From Streptomyces griseoviridis (lineage in GTDB: Bacteria > Actinomycetota > Actinomycetes > Streptomycetales > Streptomycetaceae), in contig NZ_CP029078.1 of assembly GCF_005222485.1 (NCBI RefSeq), positions 1,950,001 to 2,014,000 of the forward strand: 64,000 nucleotides of DNA, read 5' to 3'. Below are positions 54,070 to 62,509 of this stretch, piece by piece. The position numbers were made by a program, and so were the translations under genes. How positions within the stretch are numbered: the stretch's first letter is position 1; each line of letters opens with the position of its first letter. The notes below the pieces were generated by a model, which did not search any database, was not told where the DNA came from, and saw only the letters and a program-made list of their open reading frames with translations.

Positions 54070-54606
54070 ATGAGCGCCGCCGACGAGATACTCGACGTCG
54101 TCGACGAGCACGACCGGGTCGTGGGCCGGGCCCCGCGCGGCGAGGTGTACGCGAGGGGCCTGCGCCACCGCTGCGTCTTCATCCAGGCCAGGGACGCCGA
54201 CGGCCGCGTCTTCGTGCACCGCCGCACCCCCACCAAGCTGGTCTTCCCGTCCCTGTACGACATGTTCGTCGGCGGGGTGGTCGGCGCGGGCGAGTCCTAC
54301 GCGTCGGCCGCGCTGCGCGAGGCCGAGGAGGAACTCGGCGTGACCGGGCTGCCCGCGCCCCGCTTCCTCTTCTCGTTCCTGTACGACGACGGCGCCGGGA
54401 ACTCCTGGTGGTCCGCCGTCCACGAGGTCCGCTGCACCCTGCCGGTCAGCCCCCAGGTCGAGGAGGTCGCCTGGCACGACTTCCTGACCGACGAGGAGCT
54501 GGAGCGGCGGCTGCCCGCCTGGGAGTGGGTGCCGGACGGACTGGCCGCCTACCGGCGGCTGCGGGAGTTCCGGTCGCGGGCCCAGGGGCCGGGGTCACCG
54601 GCGTGA
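54070..54606 (+). CDS. NUDIX hydrolase
   Basis: The 178-residue protein has a complete Nudix box (GGVVGAGESYASAALREAEEELGV, about residues 74-97). It resembles the IDI/YfcD type (DEHDRVVGRAPRGEVYARGLRHRCVFI). It hydrolyses a nucleoside diphosphate-linked or prenyl-type substrate that cannot be identified here. Its stop overlaps the DUF202 gene start (GTGA). Confidence 0.92.
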   Translation: MSAADEILDVVDEHDRVVGRAPRGEVYARGLRHRCVFIQARDADGRVFVHRRTPTKLVFPSLYDMFVGGVVGAGESYASAALREAEEELGVTGLPAPRFLFSFLYDDGAGNSWWSAVHEVRCTLPVSPQVEEVAWHDFLTDEELERRLPAWEWVPDGLAAYRRLREFRSRAQGPGSPA

Positions 54607-54995
54607 TCGAGTTCGCCCGCACCGTGCGCCTCTGGTTCGCCCCCGCGCGGATCCGCGACGAGGGCCGCACCCCCGACTACCGCTTCTCGCTGGCCAACGA
54701 GCGCACCTTCCTGGCCTGGCTGCGGACCGCGCTCGCACTGATCGGCGGCGGTTTCGCGGTCGACCAGTTCCTGCCCGACCTGCGCTGGGGCTGGCGGGTC
54801 GGGCTCGCCCTCGCCCTGCTCGCGGCGGGCGTCCTCTGCTCGCTGCGCGCCGTCAACCACTGGGTGCGCTGCGAACGGGCCATGCGGCGGGGCGAGGACC
54901 TGCCGGTCTCCCGGTTCCCGGCGCTGCTCGGCGTGGTGGTCGCGGTCGTTGCCGTCGCGATGGTCGTGGTGGTGCTGGTGGGATGGGAAGGGTGA
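54603..54995 (+). CDS. DUF202 (YidH) family membrane protein
   Basis: The 130-residue protein has the DUF202 signature (FSLANERTFLAWLRTALALIGGG) and three membrane helices. It is translationally coupled to the NUDIX gene and followed by a second DUF202 gene, together forming a small membrane pair of unknown function. Confidence 0.88.
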   Translation: MIEFARTVRLWFAPARIRDEGRTPDYRFSLANERTFLAWLRTALALIGGGFAVDQFLPDLRWGWRVGLALALLAAGVLCSLRAVNHWVRCERAMRRGEDLPVSRFPALLGVVVAVVAVAMVVVVLVGWEG

Positions 54996-55053
54996 CCGGG
55001 GCGCGCGGGGCGGGCAGCATGAGCGGGGCGGGCGGAGTGCGCGGGGTGGGCCG

Positions 55054-55398
55054 GTGAGCGCCGTCGCGGGCGGCGGGGCCGGGGGCGGTGCCGGGAGCCG
55101 GGACCCCGGGTTGCAGCCGGAGCGGACCCGGCTGGCCTGGCGGCGCACCACCCTGTCGAGCACCGTGGCCGCCGTCCTGGCCGTGAAGACGGTGCTGCAC
55201 GACTCCACCTCCGCCACCGGAGTCGTCGCCGGCGCGCTCTGCGGGGTGCTCTGGCTCGGCTTCCTCGCCCTGGCCCACCGCCGGACCAGGACCCTCGCCG
55301 CGAACCCCGTCCCACCGGCCCTGACCACCCGGCACGCCACGGCCGCGGTCCTGTGCACGGTGGCGTTGGCGGCCTGCGCGGCGGCGCTGGTGCTGTAG
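55054..55398 (+). CDS. Second DUF202-family membrane protein
   Basis: The 114-residue protein has a Gly-rich start and the motif LQPERTRLAWRRTTLSSTVAAVLAVKT, a DUF202 hallmark, followed by three helices. It lies 58 nt after the first DUF202 gene. GTG 55054 is the likely start. Confidence 0.82.
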   Translation: MSAVAGGGAGGGAGSRDPGLQPERTRLAWRRTTLSSTVAAVLAVKTVLHDSTSATGVVAGALCGVLWLGFLALAHRRTRTLAANPVPPALTTRHATAAVLCTVALAACAAALVL

Positions 55399-55468
55399 CG
55401 CCCGCGCTCCGGGCGGTCGCGGTGGCTGTGGCTCCGGGCGTCCGTGGTGTCCGGGTCCGCGCGCCCGT

Positions 55469-56434
55469 TCAGTGTCCGTCCGCCTCCGCCTCCGCCTCCG
55501 CGTCCTGCCAGTCCACGACCACCACGATCTTCCCCCGGGTGCGGCCCTCCTCGTTGAGGCGGTACGCCTCCGCGGCCCGGTCCAGCGGGAACGTCCGCGA
55601 CACGTGCACGGACACCACGCCCTGCTCCACCAGCTCGGTCAGCCGCAGCAGGTCCCCCGCGTCCGGGCGGGCCCAGTAGTGGCGGCCGCCGTAGCCGACG
55701 ACGTCCGCGTCGGCGATCGAGGCGAGCCGCCCCTCCGGGGCCAGCAGCTGCGCCGAGACGGCGAGGGCCTCGCCGCCGACCGTGTCGAACGCGGCGTCCA
55801 CGCCCTCGGGGGCCAGCCCCCGCACCCGTTCGGCCAGGCCCTCGCCGTACGCGACCGGCTCGCACCCCAGCCCGCGCAGATAGTCGTGGTGGGCCGGGCT
55901 CGCGGTGCCGATCACCCGGGCGCCCAGGTTCCTGGCGAGCTGGACGGCGATCGAGCCGACACCGCCGGCCGCCGCGTGCACGAGCACCGTGTCGCCGCGC
56001 CCCACCTGGAGCACCCGGTGGAGGACCTGGTAGGCGGTGAGGCCGGTCAGCGGCAGCCCGGCGGCCTCGGCGAAGGACGCGTTGCGGGGCTTGCGGGCCA
56101 GGGTGCGCACCGGGGCGGCGACGTACTCGGCGAAGGTGCCCCGGCCGAGGAAGTCCTCCCTCACGTAGCCGATCACCTCGTCGCCGACCGCGAACTCGGT
56201 GACGGACGCGCCGGGCTGCACCACCACCCCCGAGACGTCCCAGCCGGGGACGACGGGGAAGACGGCGTCGAGGAGGCTGTCGAGGTGGCCCTCGCGGCAC
56301 TTCCAGTCGACCGGGTTGACGGCCGCCGCGCACACCTTGACCAGGACCGCGTCGGGCCCGACCTTCGGGTCGCGGACCTCGCCGTACGCCAGCACCTCGG
56401 GGCCGCCGTACCGGCTGTAGCTGATGCCCTTCAT
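55469..56434 (-). CDS. NADP-dependent quinone oxidoreductase-like MDR protein
   Basis: The 321-residue medium-chain dehydrogenase/reductase has a GroES-like fold (1-125; NPVDWKCREGHLDSLL) and a Rossmann domain with VHAAAGGVGSIAVQLAR (about 150). It lacks the zinc-ligand Cys/His set, so it is of the quinone oxidoreductase type. It reduces quinones or enones with NADPH. The C-terminus ends in a short Ala/Glu repeat. It is divergent from the His-rich gene, and a palindrome lies between them. Confidence 0.9.
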   Translation of the reverse strand: MKGISYSRYGGPEVLAYGEVRDPKVGPDAVLVKVCAAAVNPVDWKCREGHLDSLLDAVFPVVPGWDVSGVVVQPGASVTEFAVGDEVIGYVREDFLGRGTFAEYVAAPVRTLARKPRNASFAEAAGLPLTGLTAYQVLHRVLQVGRGDTVLVHAAAGGVGSIAVQLARNLGARVIGTASPAHHDYLRGLGCEPVAYGEGLAERVRGLAPEGVDAAFDTVGGEALAVSAQLLAPEGRLASIADADVVGYGGRHYWARPDAGDLLRLTELVEQGVVSVHVSRTFPLDRAAEAYRLNEEGRTRGKIVVVVDWQDAEAEAEADGH

Positions 56435-56487
56435 GGCACCGACCCTCCGGGGTGACCGGACGCCACGCAACCGGGATGACCCGTTAT

Positions 56488-56503
56488 GTCACGATTTCGT
56501 GAC
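56488..56503. promoter_or_regulatory. Palindromic operator candidate GTCACGATTTCGTGAC
   Basis: Perfect 7-nt arms (GTCACGA/TCGTGAC) surround a TT centre. It lies between divergent genes, 54 nt before the oxidoreductase start and 95 nt before the His-rich gene. Regulator unknown. Confidence 0.55.
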
Positions 56504-56597
56504 AACCTGGAGATCGCCACCCCGCATCTCCCGCGCGCGTCCCGTCCGTGATCCGCGCATCACCCCCCTCTCCCTCACCACCTCGAAGGCGAGCGCC

Positions 56598-56894
56598 ATG
56601 ACCACCACCCACCAGGAACACGTCTCCCACGAGCACCGGCACGGGCCCGGCTGCGGGCACACCGAGGTGCCGCACGGGGACCACGTCGACTACGCGCACG
56701 ACGGCCATCTGCACCGCGAGCACGGCGACCACTGGGACGAGTGCGAGCGCGCCGGGCACACCGCGCACACCGGGCACGAGCACCGGCACGGCGAGGGCTG
56801 CGGCCACCAGGGCGTCCGGCACGGCGACCACGTCGACTATCTGCACGACGGGCACCGGCACGCGGCCCACGAGGGGCACTGGGACGACCACTGA
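56598..56894 (+). CDS. Histidine-rich metal-binding protein
   Basis: The 98-residue protein has 28 His. It consists of two tandem copies of a block of about 39 residues: HEHRHGxGCGHxxVxHGDHVDYxHDGHxHxxHxxHWD (about 11-50 and 59-97). Cys and His spacing (GCGH) suits zinc or nickel binding. There is no signal peptide, so it acts in the cytosol, perhaps as a metal store or chaperone. The start lacks a strong site. A terminator follows at 56911-56950. Confidence 0.85.
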   Translation: MTTTHQEHVSHEHRHGPGCGHTEVPHGDHVDYAHDGHLHREHGDHWDECERAGHTAHTGHEHRHGEGCGHQGVRHGDHVDYLHDGHRHAAHEGHWDDH

Positions 56895-56910
56895 CCCGCC
56901 TTCGACCATC

Positions 56911-56950
56911 TGACGACGGCCCTCCGCCCACCGGCGGGGGGCCGTCGTCA
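56911..56950 (+). terminator. Terminator after the His-rich gene
   Basis: TGACGACGGCCC pairs with GGGCCGTCGTCA, with an inner CCGCC/GGCGG stem. Confidence 0.8.
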
Positions 56951-56990
56951 GGTCGTGGCCCGGATCACGTTCCCGCCTCGCACTGGACGG

Positions 56991-57010
56991 CATACCGACC
57001 GGTCGGCATC
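56991..57010. promoter_or_regulatory. TetR operator before the kinase-ACAD operon
   Basis: The palindrome CATACCGACCGGTCGGCATC has core CCGACC/GGTCGG. Its first 13 bases recur before the SDR gene (62445-62459, minus strand). It lies 43 nt before the kinase-like gene. Confidence 0.65.
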
Positions 57011-57052
57011 ATGGGGCGGGTCCTGTCCTCGCGCGCCCGCAAAGGAGCACCG

Positions 57053-58075
57053 ATGAGCCCCGACCACCCGCCAGGTCTCGACCCCGACCGGCTCCGCGGA
57101 CTGCTCGACCGCGAGCGCCCCGGCCTGGTGCGCGGCCCGCTCACCGGCCGGCTGATCGAGGGCGGACGGTCGAACCTCACCTACACGGTCTCCGACGGCG
57201 GCTCGACCTGGGTCGTGCGCCGCCCGCCGCTCGGCCATGTGCTGGCCACCGCGCACGACATGCGGCGCGAGCACCGGGTGATCAGCGCCCTGCACCCGAC
57301 GGACGTGCCGGTGCCCAGGCCGCTGCTGCTGTGCGAGGACGAGGAGGTGCTCGGGGCGCCGTTCTACGTGATGGAGTTCGTCGAGGGCACCCCGTACCGC
57401 ACCGCCGAGCAGCTCGCCCCGCTGGGCGCGGAGCGCACCAGGGACGCGGTGCTGTCCCTGGTGGACACCCTGGTCGGACTGCACGCGGTCGACCCCGCTG
57501 CGGTCGGGCTCGCCGACTTCGGCCGGCCCGAGGGCTTCCTCGACCGTCAACTGCGGCGCTGGGGAAAGCAGTTGGACGCCTCCCGGAACCGTGAGCTGGC
57601 CGGTATCGACGAGCTGCACGCCACTCTCGGCCGCCGGCTGCCGGTCTCCCCCGCGCCGTCCGTGGTGCACGGCGACTACCGTCTCGACAACGTCCTGATC
57701 GGGGACGGCGACCGGATCACGGCGATCCTCGACTGGGAGATGTCCACCCTCGGCGACCCGCTCACCGACCTGGGCCTGCTGGTCATGTACAGCATCCCGC
57801 TCGAACTGCCCGGCTCCCCGATCTCCACCACGGCCACGGCCGCCGGGCACCCGGCCCCCGCCGAACTGGTCGAGCGGTACGCGGCGCGCTCCGGGCGGGA
57901 CGTGTCCGCCGTCGCCTGGTACACGGCGTTCGCGTGGTTCAAGCTCGCCGTGATCCTGGAGGGCATCCACTACCGCTACACCCTGGGCCAGACCGTCGGC
58001 GGCGGCTTCGACCGCATCGGCGACCTGGTGCCCGTCTTCATCGAGCACGGCCTGACCACTCTTCAGGAAGGCTGA
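57053..58075 (+). CDS. APH-fold phosphotransferase (ACAD10/11 kinase-like)
   Basis: The 340-residue protein has an APH-type kinase fold: the nucleotide region SNLTYTVSDGGSTWVVRRPP, FYVMEFVEG hinge, catalytic loop VVHGDYRLDNVLI and metal motif ILDWEMSTLGDP. In animals and bacteria this family is linked to acyl-CoA dehydrogenases (ACAD10/11), where the kinase phosphorylates 4-hydroxyacyl-CoA. It is followed 5 nt later by an acyl-CoA dehydrogenase, matching that system. AAAGGAG precedes ATG 57053. Confidence 0.88.
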   Translation: MSPDHPPGLDPDRLRGLLDRERPGLVRGPLTGRLIEGGRSNLTYTVSDGGSTWVVRRPPLGHVLATAHDMRREHRVISALHPTDVPVPRPLLLCEDEEVLGAPFYVMEFVEGTPYRTAEQLAPLGAERTRDAVLSLVDTLVGLHAVDPAAVGLADFGRPEGFLDRQLRRWGKQLDASRNRELAGIDELHATLGRRLPVSPAPSVVHGDYRLDNVLIGDGDRITAILDWEMSTLGDPLTDLGLLVMYSIPLELPGSPISTTATAAGHPAPAELVERYAARSGRDVSAVAWYTAFAWFKLAVILEGIHYRYTLGQTVGGGFDRIGDLVPVFIEHGLTTLQEG

Positions 58076-58080
58076 CCGCC

Positions 58081-59295
58081 ATGGACTTCGCCTACGACGC
58101 ACGCACCGAGGAGCTGCGCGGCAGGCTGCTCGCCTTCATGGACGAGTACGTCTACCCCGCCGAGGAGGTCGCCGAGCGGCAGCGCGCCGCCCTCGCCTCG
58201 CCCTGGGACACCCCCGCGGTGGTCGGCGAACTGAAGGCCGAGGCCCGCAGGCAGGGCCTGTGGAACCTGTTCCTGCCGGACGCCGAGCACGGTGCCGGGC
58301 TCACCAACCTCCAGTACGCGCCGCTCGCCGAGATCACCGGCCGCTCCCCGCACCTGGCGCCGACCGCGACCAACTGCGCGGCGCCCGACACCGGGAACAT
58401 GGAGGTGCTCGCGCAGTTCGCCGACGAGCGGCAGAAGAAGCAGTGGCTCGAACCGCTGCTGGCGGGCGAGATCCGCTCCGCGTTCGCGATGACGGAGCCT
58501 GAGGTGGCCTCGTCGGACGCCACCAACATCACCACGCGCATCGCGCGGGAGGGCGACGCGTACGTCGTCACCGGTCGCAAGTGGTACATCTCCGGGGCGA
58601 TGAACCCGGACTGCCGGATCTTCATCGTGATGGGCAAGACCGACCCGGACGGCGCCGACATCCGCCGTCAGCAGTCCATGGTGCTGGTGCCGCGCGACAC
58701 GCCGGGCGTCACGGTCGAGCGGGCCATGCGGGTGTTCGGCTACGAGGACCACAGCCACGGCGGGCACGCCGAGGTCGTCTTCGACCACGCGCGGGTACCG
58801 GTGTCGAACCTGATCGGCGAGGAGGGCGGCGGCTTCGCCATCGCGCAGGCCCGCCTCGGCCCCGGCCGCATCCACCACTGCATGCGGCTGATCGGCATCG
58901 CCGAGCGGGCCATCGAGCTGATGTGCAGGCGGGCGGTGTCGCGCACGGCGTTCGGCAAGCCGCTGGCCCAGCAGGGCGTGGTGCAGAACTGGATCGCGGA
59001 CGCGCGGGTCGCCGTCGAGCAGCTGCGGCTGCTGGTGCTGAAGACCGCCTGGATGATGGACACCGTCGGCAACCGGGGCGCCCACACCGAGATCCAGGCC
59101 ATCAAGATCGCCACGCCGCGCACGGTGGTGGACATCCTGGACCGGGCGATCCAGCTGCACGGCGCGGGCGGGGTGAGCCAGGACTTCCCCCTGGCCGAGC
59201 TGTACGCGAGCGCCCGCACCCTGATGCTGGCCGACGGCCCCGACGAGGTGCACCAGCGGTCGCTGGCCCGCCGGGAGCTGAAGAAGTACCTCTGA
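58081..59295 (+). CDS. Acyl-CoA dehydrogenase (ACAD11-like)
   Basis: The 404-residue flavoenzyme oxidises or rearranges acyl-CoA. FAD-binding signatures include FAMTEPEVASSDATNI and KWYISGAMNPDCRIFIVMG (about 140-180), and the C-terminal QLHGAGGVSQDFPLAELYASARTLMLADGPDEVHQ is intact. It forms a two-gene operon with the kinase-like gene. In ACAD11-type systems the dehydrogenase removes phosphate from a phosphorylated 4-hydroxyacyl-CoA; here that is inferred from pairing. Confidence 0.93.
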   Translation: MDFAYDARTEELRGRLLAFMDEYVYPAEEVAERQRAALASPWDTPAVVGELKAEARRQGLWNLFLPDAEHGAGLTNLQYAPLAEITGRSPHLAPTATNCAAPDTGNMEVLAQFADERQKKQWLEPLLAGEIRSAFAMTEPEVASSDATNITTRIAREGDAYVVTGRKWYISGAMNPDCRIFIVMGKTDPDGADIRRQQSMVLVPRDTPGVTVERAMRVFGYEDHSHGGHAEVVFDHARVPVSNLIGEEGGGFAIAQARLGPGRIHHCMRLIGIAERAIELMCRRAVSRTAFGKPLAQQGVVQNWIADARVAVEQLRLLVLKTAWMMDTVGNRGAHTEIQAIKIATPRTVVDILDRAIQLHGAGGVSQDFPLAELYASARTLMLADGPDEVHQRSLARRELKKYL

Positions 59296-59344
59296 ACGGC
59301 GCCGTGGTGAAGCGGTACCTCTGAGATGCCTCTGAGCGGTGCCG

Positions 59345-59938
59345 CTACGGTCGGAGGGCTCGCAGGAGCAGGTCGGCGAGATGGTCGGCGACCTCCTGGG
59401 GGCCCATCGGGCCGCCTGGCCGGTACCAGGTGGAGAGGTGGTGGACGGACCCGAAGTGGTAGTCCACCACCAGGTCGGCCGGGGTCGCGGTGGAGAAGAC
59501 GCCGGCGCGCTGGCCCTCCTCGACCAGCGCGCGGAACCGTTCGTGGTAGCGGCGGCGCTCGGCGCGGACCTGCTTGTTGCGCTCCGGGCTGAGGTGGTGC
59601 ATCGAGCGGAAGAAGATCGACGCGTCGTCGAGGTTCTCGATCGTGGTGACGACGACGTCGGCGGCGGCCCCGCGCAGCCGCTTCTCGACCGGTTCGTCGG
59701 CGTCGGCGAAGGCGTCCAGGCGCTCCTGCTGGACGCGCAGCACACGGGCGTAGACCTCCTGGAGGAGGTCGTCCTTGGAGCCGAAGTAGTGGTAGAGCGC
59801 GCCCTTGGTGACGCCGGCCGCCTCCACGATCTCCTGCACGGAGGTGCGGTCGTAGCCGCGCTCGGCGAAGAGCCGGGTGGCGGCGGCCAGCAGCCGCTGC
59901 GGGACGGGGGTACCGTCCGGGTCCGTCGTCCTTGGCAC
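59345..59938 (-). CDS. TetR-family regulator
   Basis: The 197-residue protein has an N-terminal HTH (about 12-60; AERGYDRTSVQEIVEAAGVTKGALYHYFGSKDDLLQEVY) and a ligand domain likely to bind an acyl-CoA. The GTG at 59938 follows AGGTGG. It lies 37 nt after the acyl-CoA ligase and belongs to the same minus-strand unit. The shared operator before its own operon and before the kinase-ACAD operon makes it the likely controller of both. Confidence 0.9.
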   Translation of the reverse strand: MPRTTDPDGTPVPQRLLAAATRLFAERGYDRTSVQEIVEAAGVTKGALYHYFGSKDDLLQEVYARVLRVQQERLDAFADADEPVEKRLRGAAADVVVTTIENLDDASIFFRSMHHLSPERNKQVRAERRRYHERFRALVEEGQRAGVFSTATPADLVVDYHFGSVHHLSTWYRPGGPMGPQEVADHLADLLLRALRP

Positions 59939-59975
59939 TGAACCGCCACCTGCCTTCCGAGCCTGCTGCCTGGTG

Positions 59976-61637
59976 CTACGCGCCGTCCCGCGTACGGGAA
60001 CGCAGTTCCCGACGGAGGATCTTGCCACTCGCCGTCTTCGGCAGGTCGGCCAGGATCTCGACCTGCCGCGGGTACTTGTAGGCGGCCAGTCTCTCCTTGC
60101 AGTACACGGCGAGTTCATCCGGGTCCGGATCGGCGCCCGGACGGAGGCTGATGTACGCCTTGACGGTCTCACCGCGGTAGCCGTCGGGCACCCCGACGAC
60201 GGCCGCCTCGCGTACCGCCGGGTGGGTGTAGAGGACGTCCTCGACCTCGCGCGGCCACACCTTGAAACCGGACGCGTTGATCATGTCCTTCTTGCGGTCG
60301 ACGACGTACAGCCAGCCCCGGGTGTCCATGAAGCCGATGTCGCCGGTGCGCAGTTCGCCGTCGGGGAAGGTCTCGGCGGTGGCGTCGGGCCGCCGCCAGT
60401 AGCCGGGCACCACCTGCGGTCCGCGGACCACGATCTCGCCGTGGGTGCCGAACGGCACCTCGGCGCCCTCCTCGTCGACGATCCTGACGACGGTCTCGGG
60501 GCCGGGCACGCCCACCGCGAGGGTGCCGGAGGCCGGGTCGACGGGGGCTTCGAGGCCGGGCGGGACGGAGGCGCAGGGGGCGGTGCACTCGGTGAGGCCG
60601 TAGCCGTTGCGGATGTAGGGCCCGAACCCGGCGCGGAACTTCTCGACGAGCGCGGGCGGCAGCGGCGCCCCGCCCGAGGACAGGACGGTGAACGAGGAGA
60701 AGTGGTCCCGGGTCGCCGCCGGGTGGGCGGCGAGCGCCATGAACGCGGTGGAGGGGCCGACCGTGAAGTGCGGGCGGTGTTCGGCGAACGCGTCCAGGAC
60801 GACGCCCGCCTCGAAGCGGTAGGTCAGCACCAGGGTGCCGGTGCTCGCGAGGCAGGCGGCGAGCTGGCAGACCATGCCGGTGATGTGGAACAGCGGCGCG
60901 AGCGCGTAGTAGACGGGCGCGTCGGGCAGGCCGAGGCCGGTGCGCTGGCGTTCGGCGTTGTACATGATGTTGCGGTGCGTGTTGGTGGCGCCCTTGGGGG
61001 TGCCGCTGGTGCCCGAGGTGTAGCTGATCAGGGCGAGGTCGTCGCCGCCCGCGGCGCGGTCGGCGGGGGCCGGGTGGCCGGCCAGCGCGACCCGGGCCAG
61101 GTCGTCGGCGTCGGGGGCCTCGGGGAGCCGTTCGAAGCCGAGGACCCGGGTGTCGTCGCGGGTCTGGAAGTCCCGTTCGCAGGCGGTGAGCGCGATCCGC
61201 ACCGGCGACCCCTCGGCGGCCTGCCGCAGATAGCCGTCCCAGGCGCGGTCGGAGCAGATCAGCGCGGCCACCTCGGCGTCCCGCAGCACATGCCCGACCT
61301 CGCCCGCCTTGTACATGGGGTTGACGGGGACGACGATCGCGCCCGCCTTCCAGGCGCCGAGCAGGGCGAGCACGAACAGCGGGGAGTTCTGGAGCAGGAT
61401 CGCGACCCGGTCGCCGCGCTCCAGGCCGCGTCCGGCGAGGTGGCCCGCGACCGAGTCGCTCAGCCGGTCGGCCTCGCGGTAGCTGAGCCGCCCGTCGAAG
61501 TAGGTGAGGAAGACCCGGTCGGGGGCCTCGGCGACGGCCCGGCGCAGCGCGTGGACGAGTGACGCGTCCGGTGTGACCGGAGCCCGCTGGACGTCGTTGA
61601 GCAGGGCGGTCCAGGGCATGTCCGCGTAGCCGGTCAC
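59976..61637 (-). CDS. Acyl-CoA ligase (ANL superfamily)
   Basis: The 553-residue enzyme activates a carboxylic acid with ATP and CoA. Motifs are ISYTSGTSGTPKGA (about 183), NGYGLTEC (about 330), GELRTGDIGFMDTRGWLYVVDRKKDMI (about 440) and the Lys of PKTASGKILRREL. Its substrate is probably a fatty or aryl acid. The GTG at 61637 overlaps the SDR stop (GTGA) and has GGAGG upstream. Confidence 0.93.
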   Translation of the reverse strand: MTGYADMPWTALLNDVQRAPVTPDASLVHALRRAVAEAPDRVFLTYFDGRLSYREADRLSDSVAGHLAGRGLERGDRVAILLQNSPLFVLALLGAWKAGAIVVPVNPMYKAGEVGHVLRDAEVAALICSDRAWDGYLRQAAEGSPVRIALTACERDFQTRDDTRVLGFERLPEAPDADDLARVALAGHPAPADRAAGGDDLALISYTSGTSGTPKGATNTHRNIMYNAERQRTGLGLPDAPVYYALAPLFHITGMVCQLAACLASTGTLVLTYRFEAGVVLDAFAEHRPHFTVGPSTAFMALAAHPAATRDHFSSFTVLSSGGAPLPPALVEKFRAGFGPYIRNGYGLTECTAPCASVPPGLEAPVDPASGTLAVGVPGPETVVRIVDEEGAEVPFGTHGEIVVRGPQVVPGYWRRPDATAETFPDGELRTGDIGFMDTRGWLYVVDRKKDMINASGFKVWPREVEDVLYTHPAVREAAVVGVPDGYRGETVKAYISLRPGADPDPDELAVYCKERLAAYKYPRQVEILADLPKTASGKILRRELRSRTRDGA

Positions 61638-62404
61638 CGGGTCTCCTCCCAGGTGCGCTGGAGGTGGTTCATGCTGTCGAGCCAGCGGTCGGGTTCGGCG
61701 GCCCTGGTGGCGTAGTACCGGGCGACCTCGGGGTGCGGCAGGATCAGGAAGCGGTCCTCCTCGATGCCCTTGAAGAGGGCATCGGCGACGTCCGCCGGTT
61801 CGATCGCGGTGGACTTGAGGACGAGGTCGCCCGCGCTGCCGGTGGCGGCGAGCATGTCGGTGCGCACGCCCTGCGGACAGATGGCGTGCACCTTGAGCCC
61901 GCGGTGGCGGTACGTCAGGGACAGCCACTCGGCGAAGGCGAGCGCGCCGTGCTTGGTGACGCTGTAGGACGGGGCGCCGATCATGGTGAGCAGTCCGGCG
62001 GCGGACACCGTGGAGACGAACCGGCCCGCGCCCCGCTCCAGCCAGTCGGGCAGCAGCTCGTGGGCGGCCCTGACGTGCGCCATCAGGTTGACGTCCCAGG
62101 AGGTGGCCCAGGTCCGCTCGTCGAAGGGGTGCCCGGGTCCCGCATCCTCGAAGGCGACTCCGGCGTTGGCGCAGTAGACGTCGACGGTGCCGCCGAGCGC
62201 GTCGCGGGCGGCCGGGACGACGGTGGAGGCGTCGCCGGGTACCGCGGTCCCGCCGATCTCGGCGGCGACGGCCTCGGCCCGGTCGGCGTCCAGGTCGTTG
62301 ACGACGACCCGGGCCCCTTCGGCGGCGAACCTCCGGGCGAGCGCGGCCCCGATCCCACCACCGGCTCCCGTGACCACGACACCAGCACCTTGCACGGATC
62401 CCAC
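61634..62404 (-). CDS. Short-chain dehydrogenase/reductase
   Basis: The 256-residue SDR has the cofactor motif TGAGGGIGAALARRF (about 12), the NAG motif and the catalytic Ser-Tyr-Lys (STVSAAGLLTMIGAPSYSVTKHG, about 135-158). GTG 62404 is chosen because AAGGAG precedes it by 7 nt; TTG 62410 is too close to the site. It is the first gene of the SDR-ligase-tetR operon, with the operator just upstream. Confidence 0.9.
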   Translation of the reverse strand: MGSVQGAGVVVTGAGGGIGAALARRFAAEGARVVVNDLDADRAEAVAAEIGGTAVPGDASTVVPAARDALGGTVDVYCANAGVAFEDAGPGHPFDERTWATSWDVNLMAHVRAAHELLPDWLERGAGRFVSTVSAAGLLTMIGAPSYSVTKHGALAFAEWLSLTYRHRGLKVHAICPQGVRTDMLAATGSAGDLVLKSTAIEPADVADALFKGIEEDRFLILPHPEVARYYATRAAEPDRWLDSMNHLQRTWEETR

Positions 62405-62444
62405 CCTCAATCTCCTTCGACGACGGCTGCCTGCCGGGCCAGAC

Positions 62445-62459
62445 TAACCGGTCGGTATG
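62445..62459. promoter_or_regulatory. TetR operator before the SDR operon
   Basis: On the minus strand CATACCGACCGGTTA shares its first 13 bases with the palindrome at 56991-57010. It lies 40 nt before the SDR start. Confidence 0.6.
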
Positions 62460-62509
62460 TCGGGGGGAAGGTGATGCGCGGGGCCTGCCGGGGGACGACC
62501 GGGGGGTCC

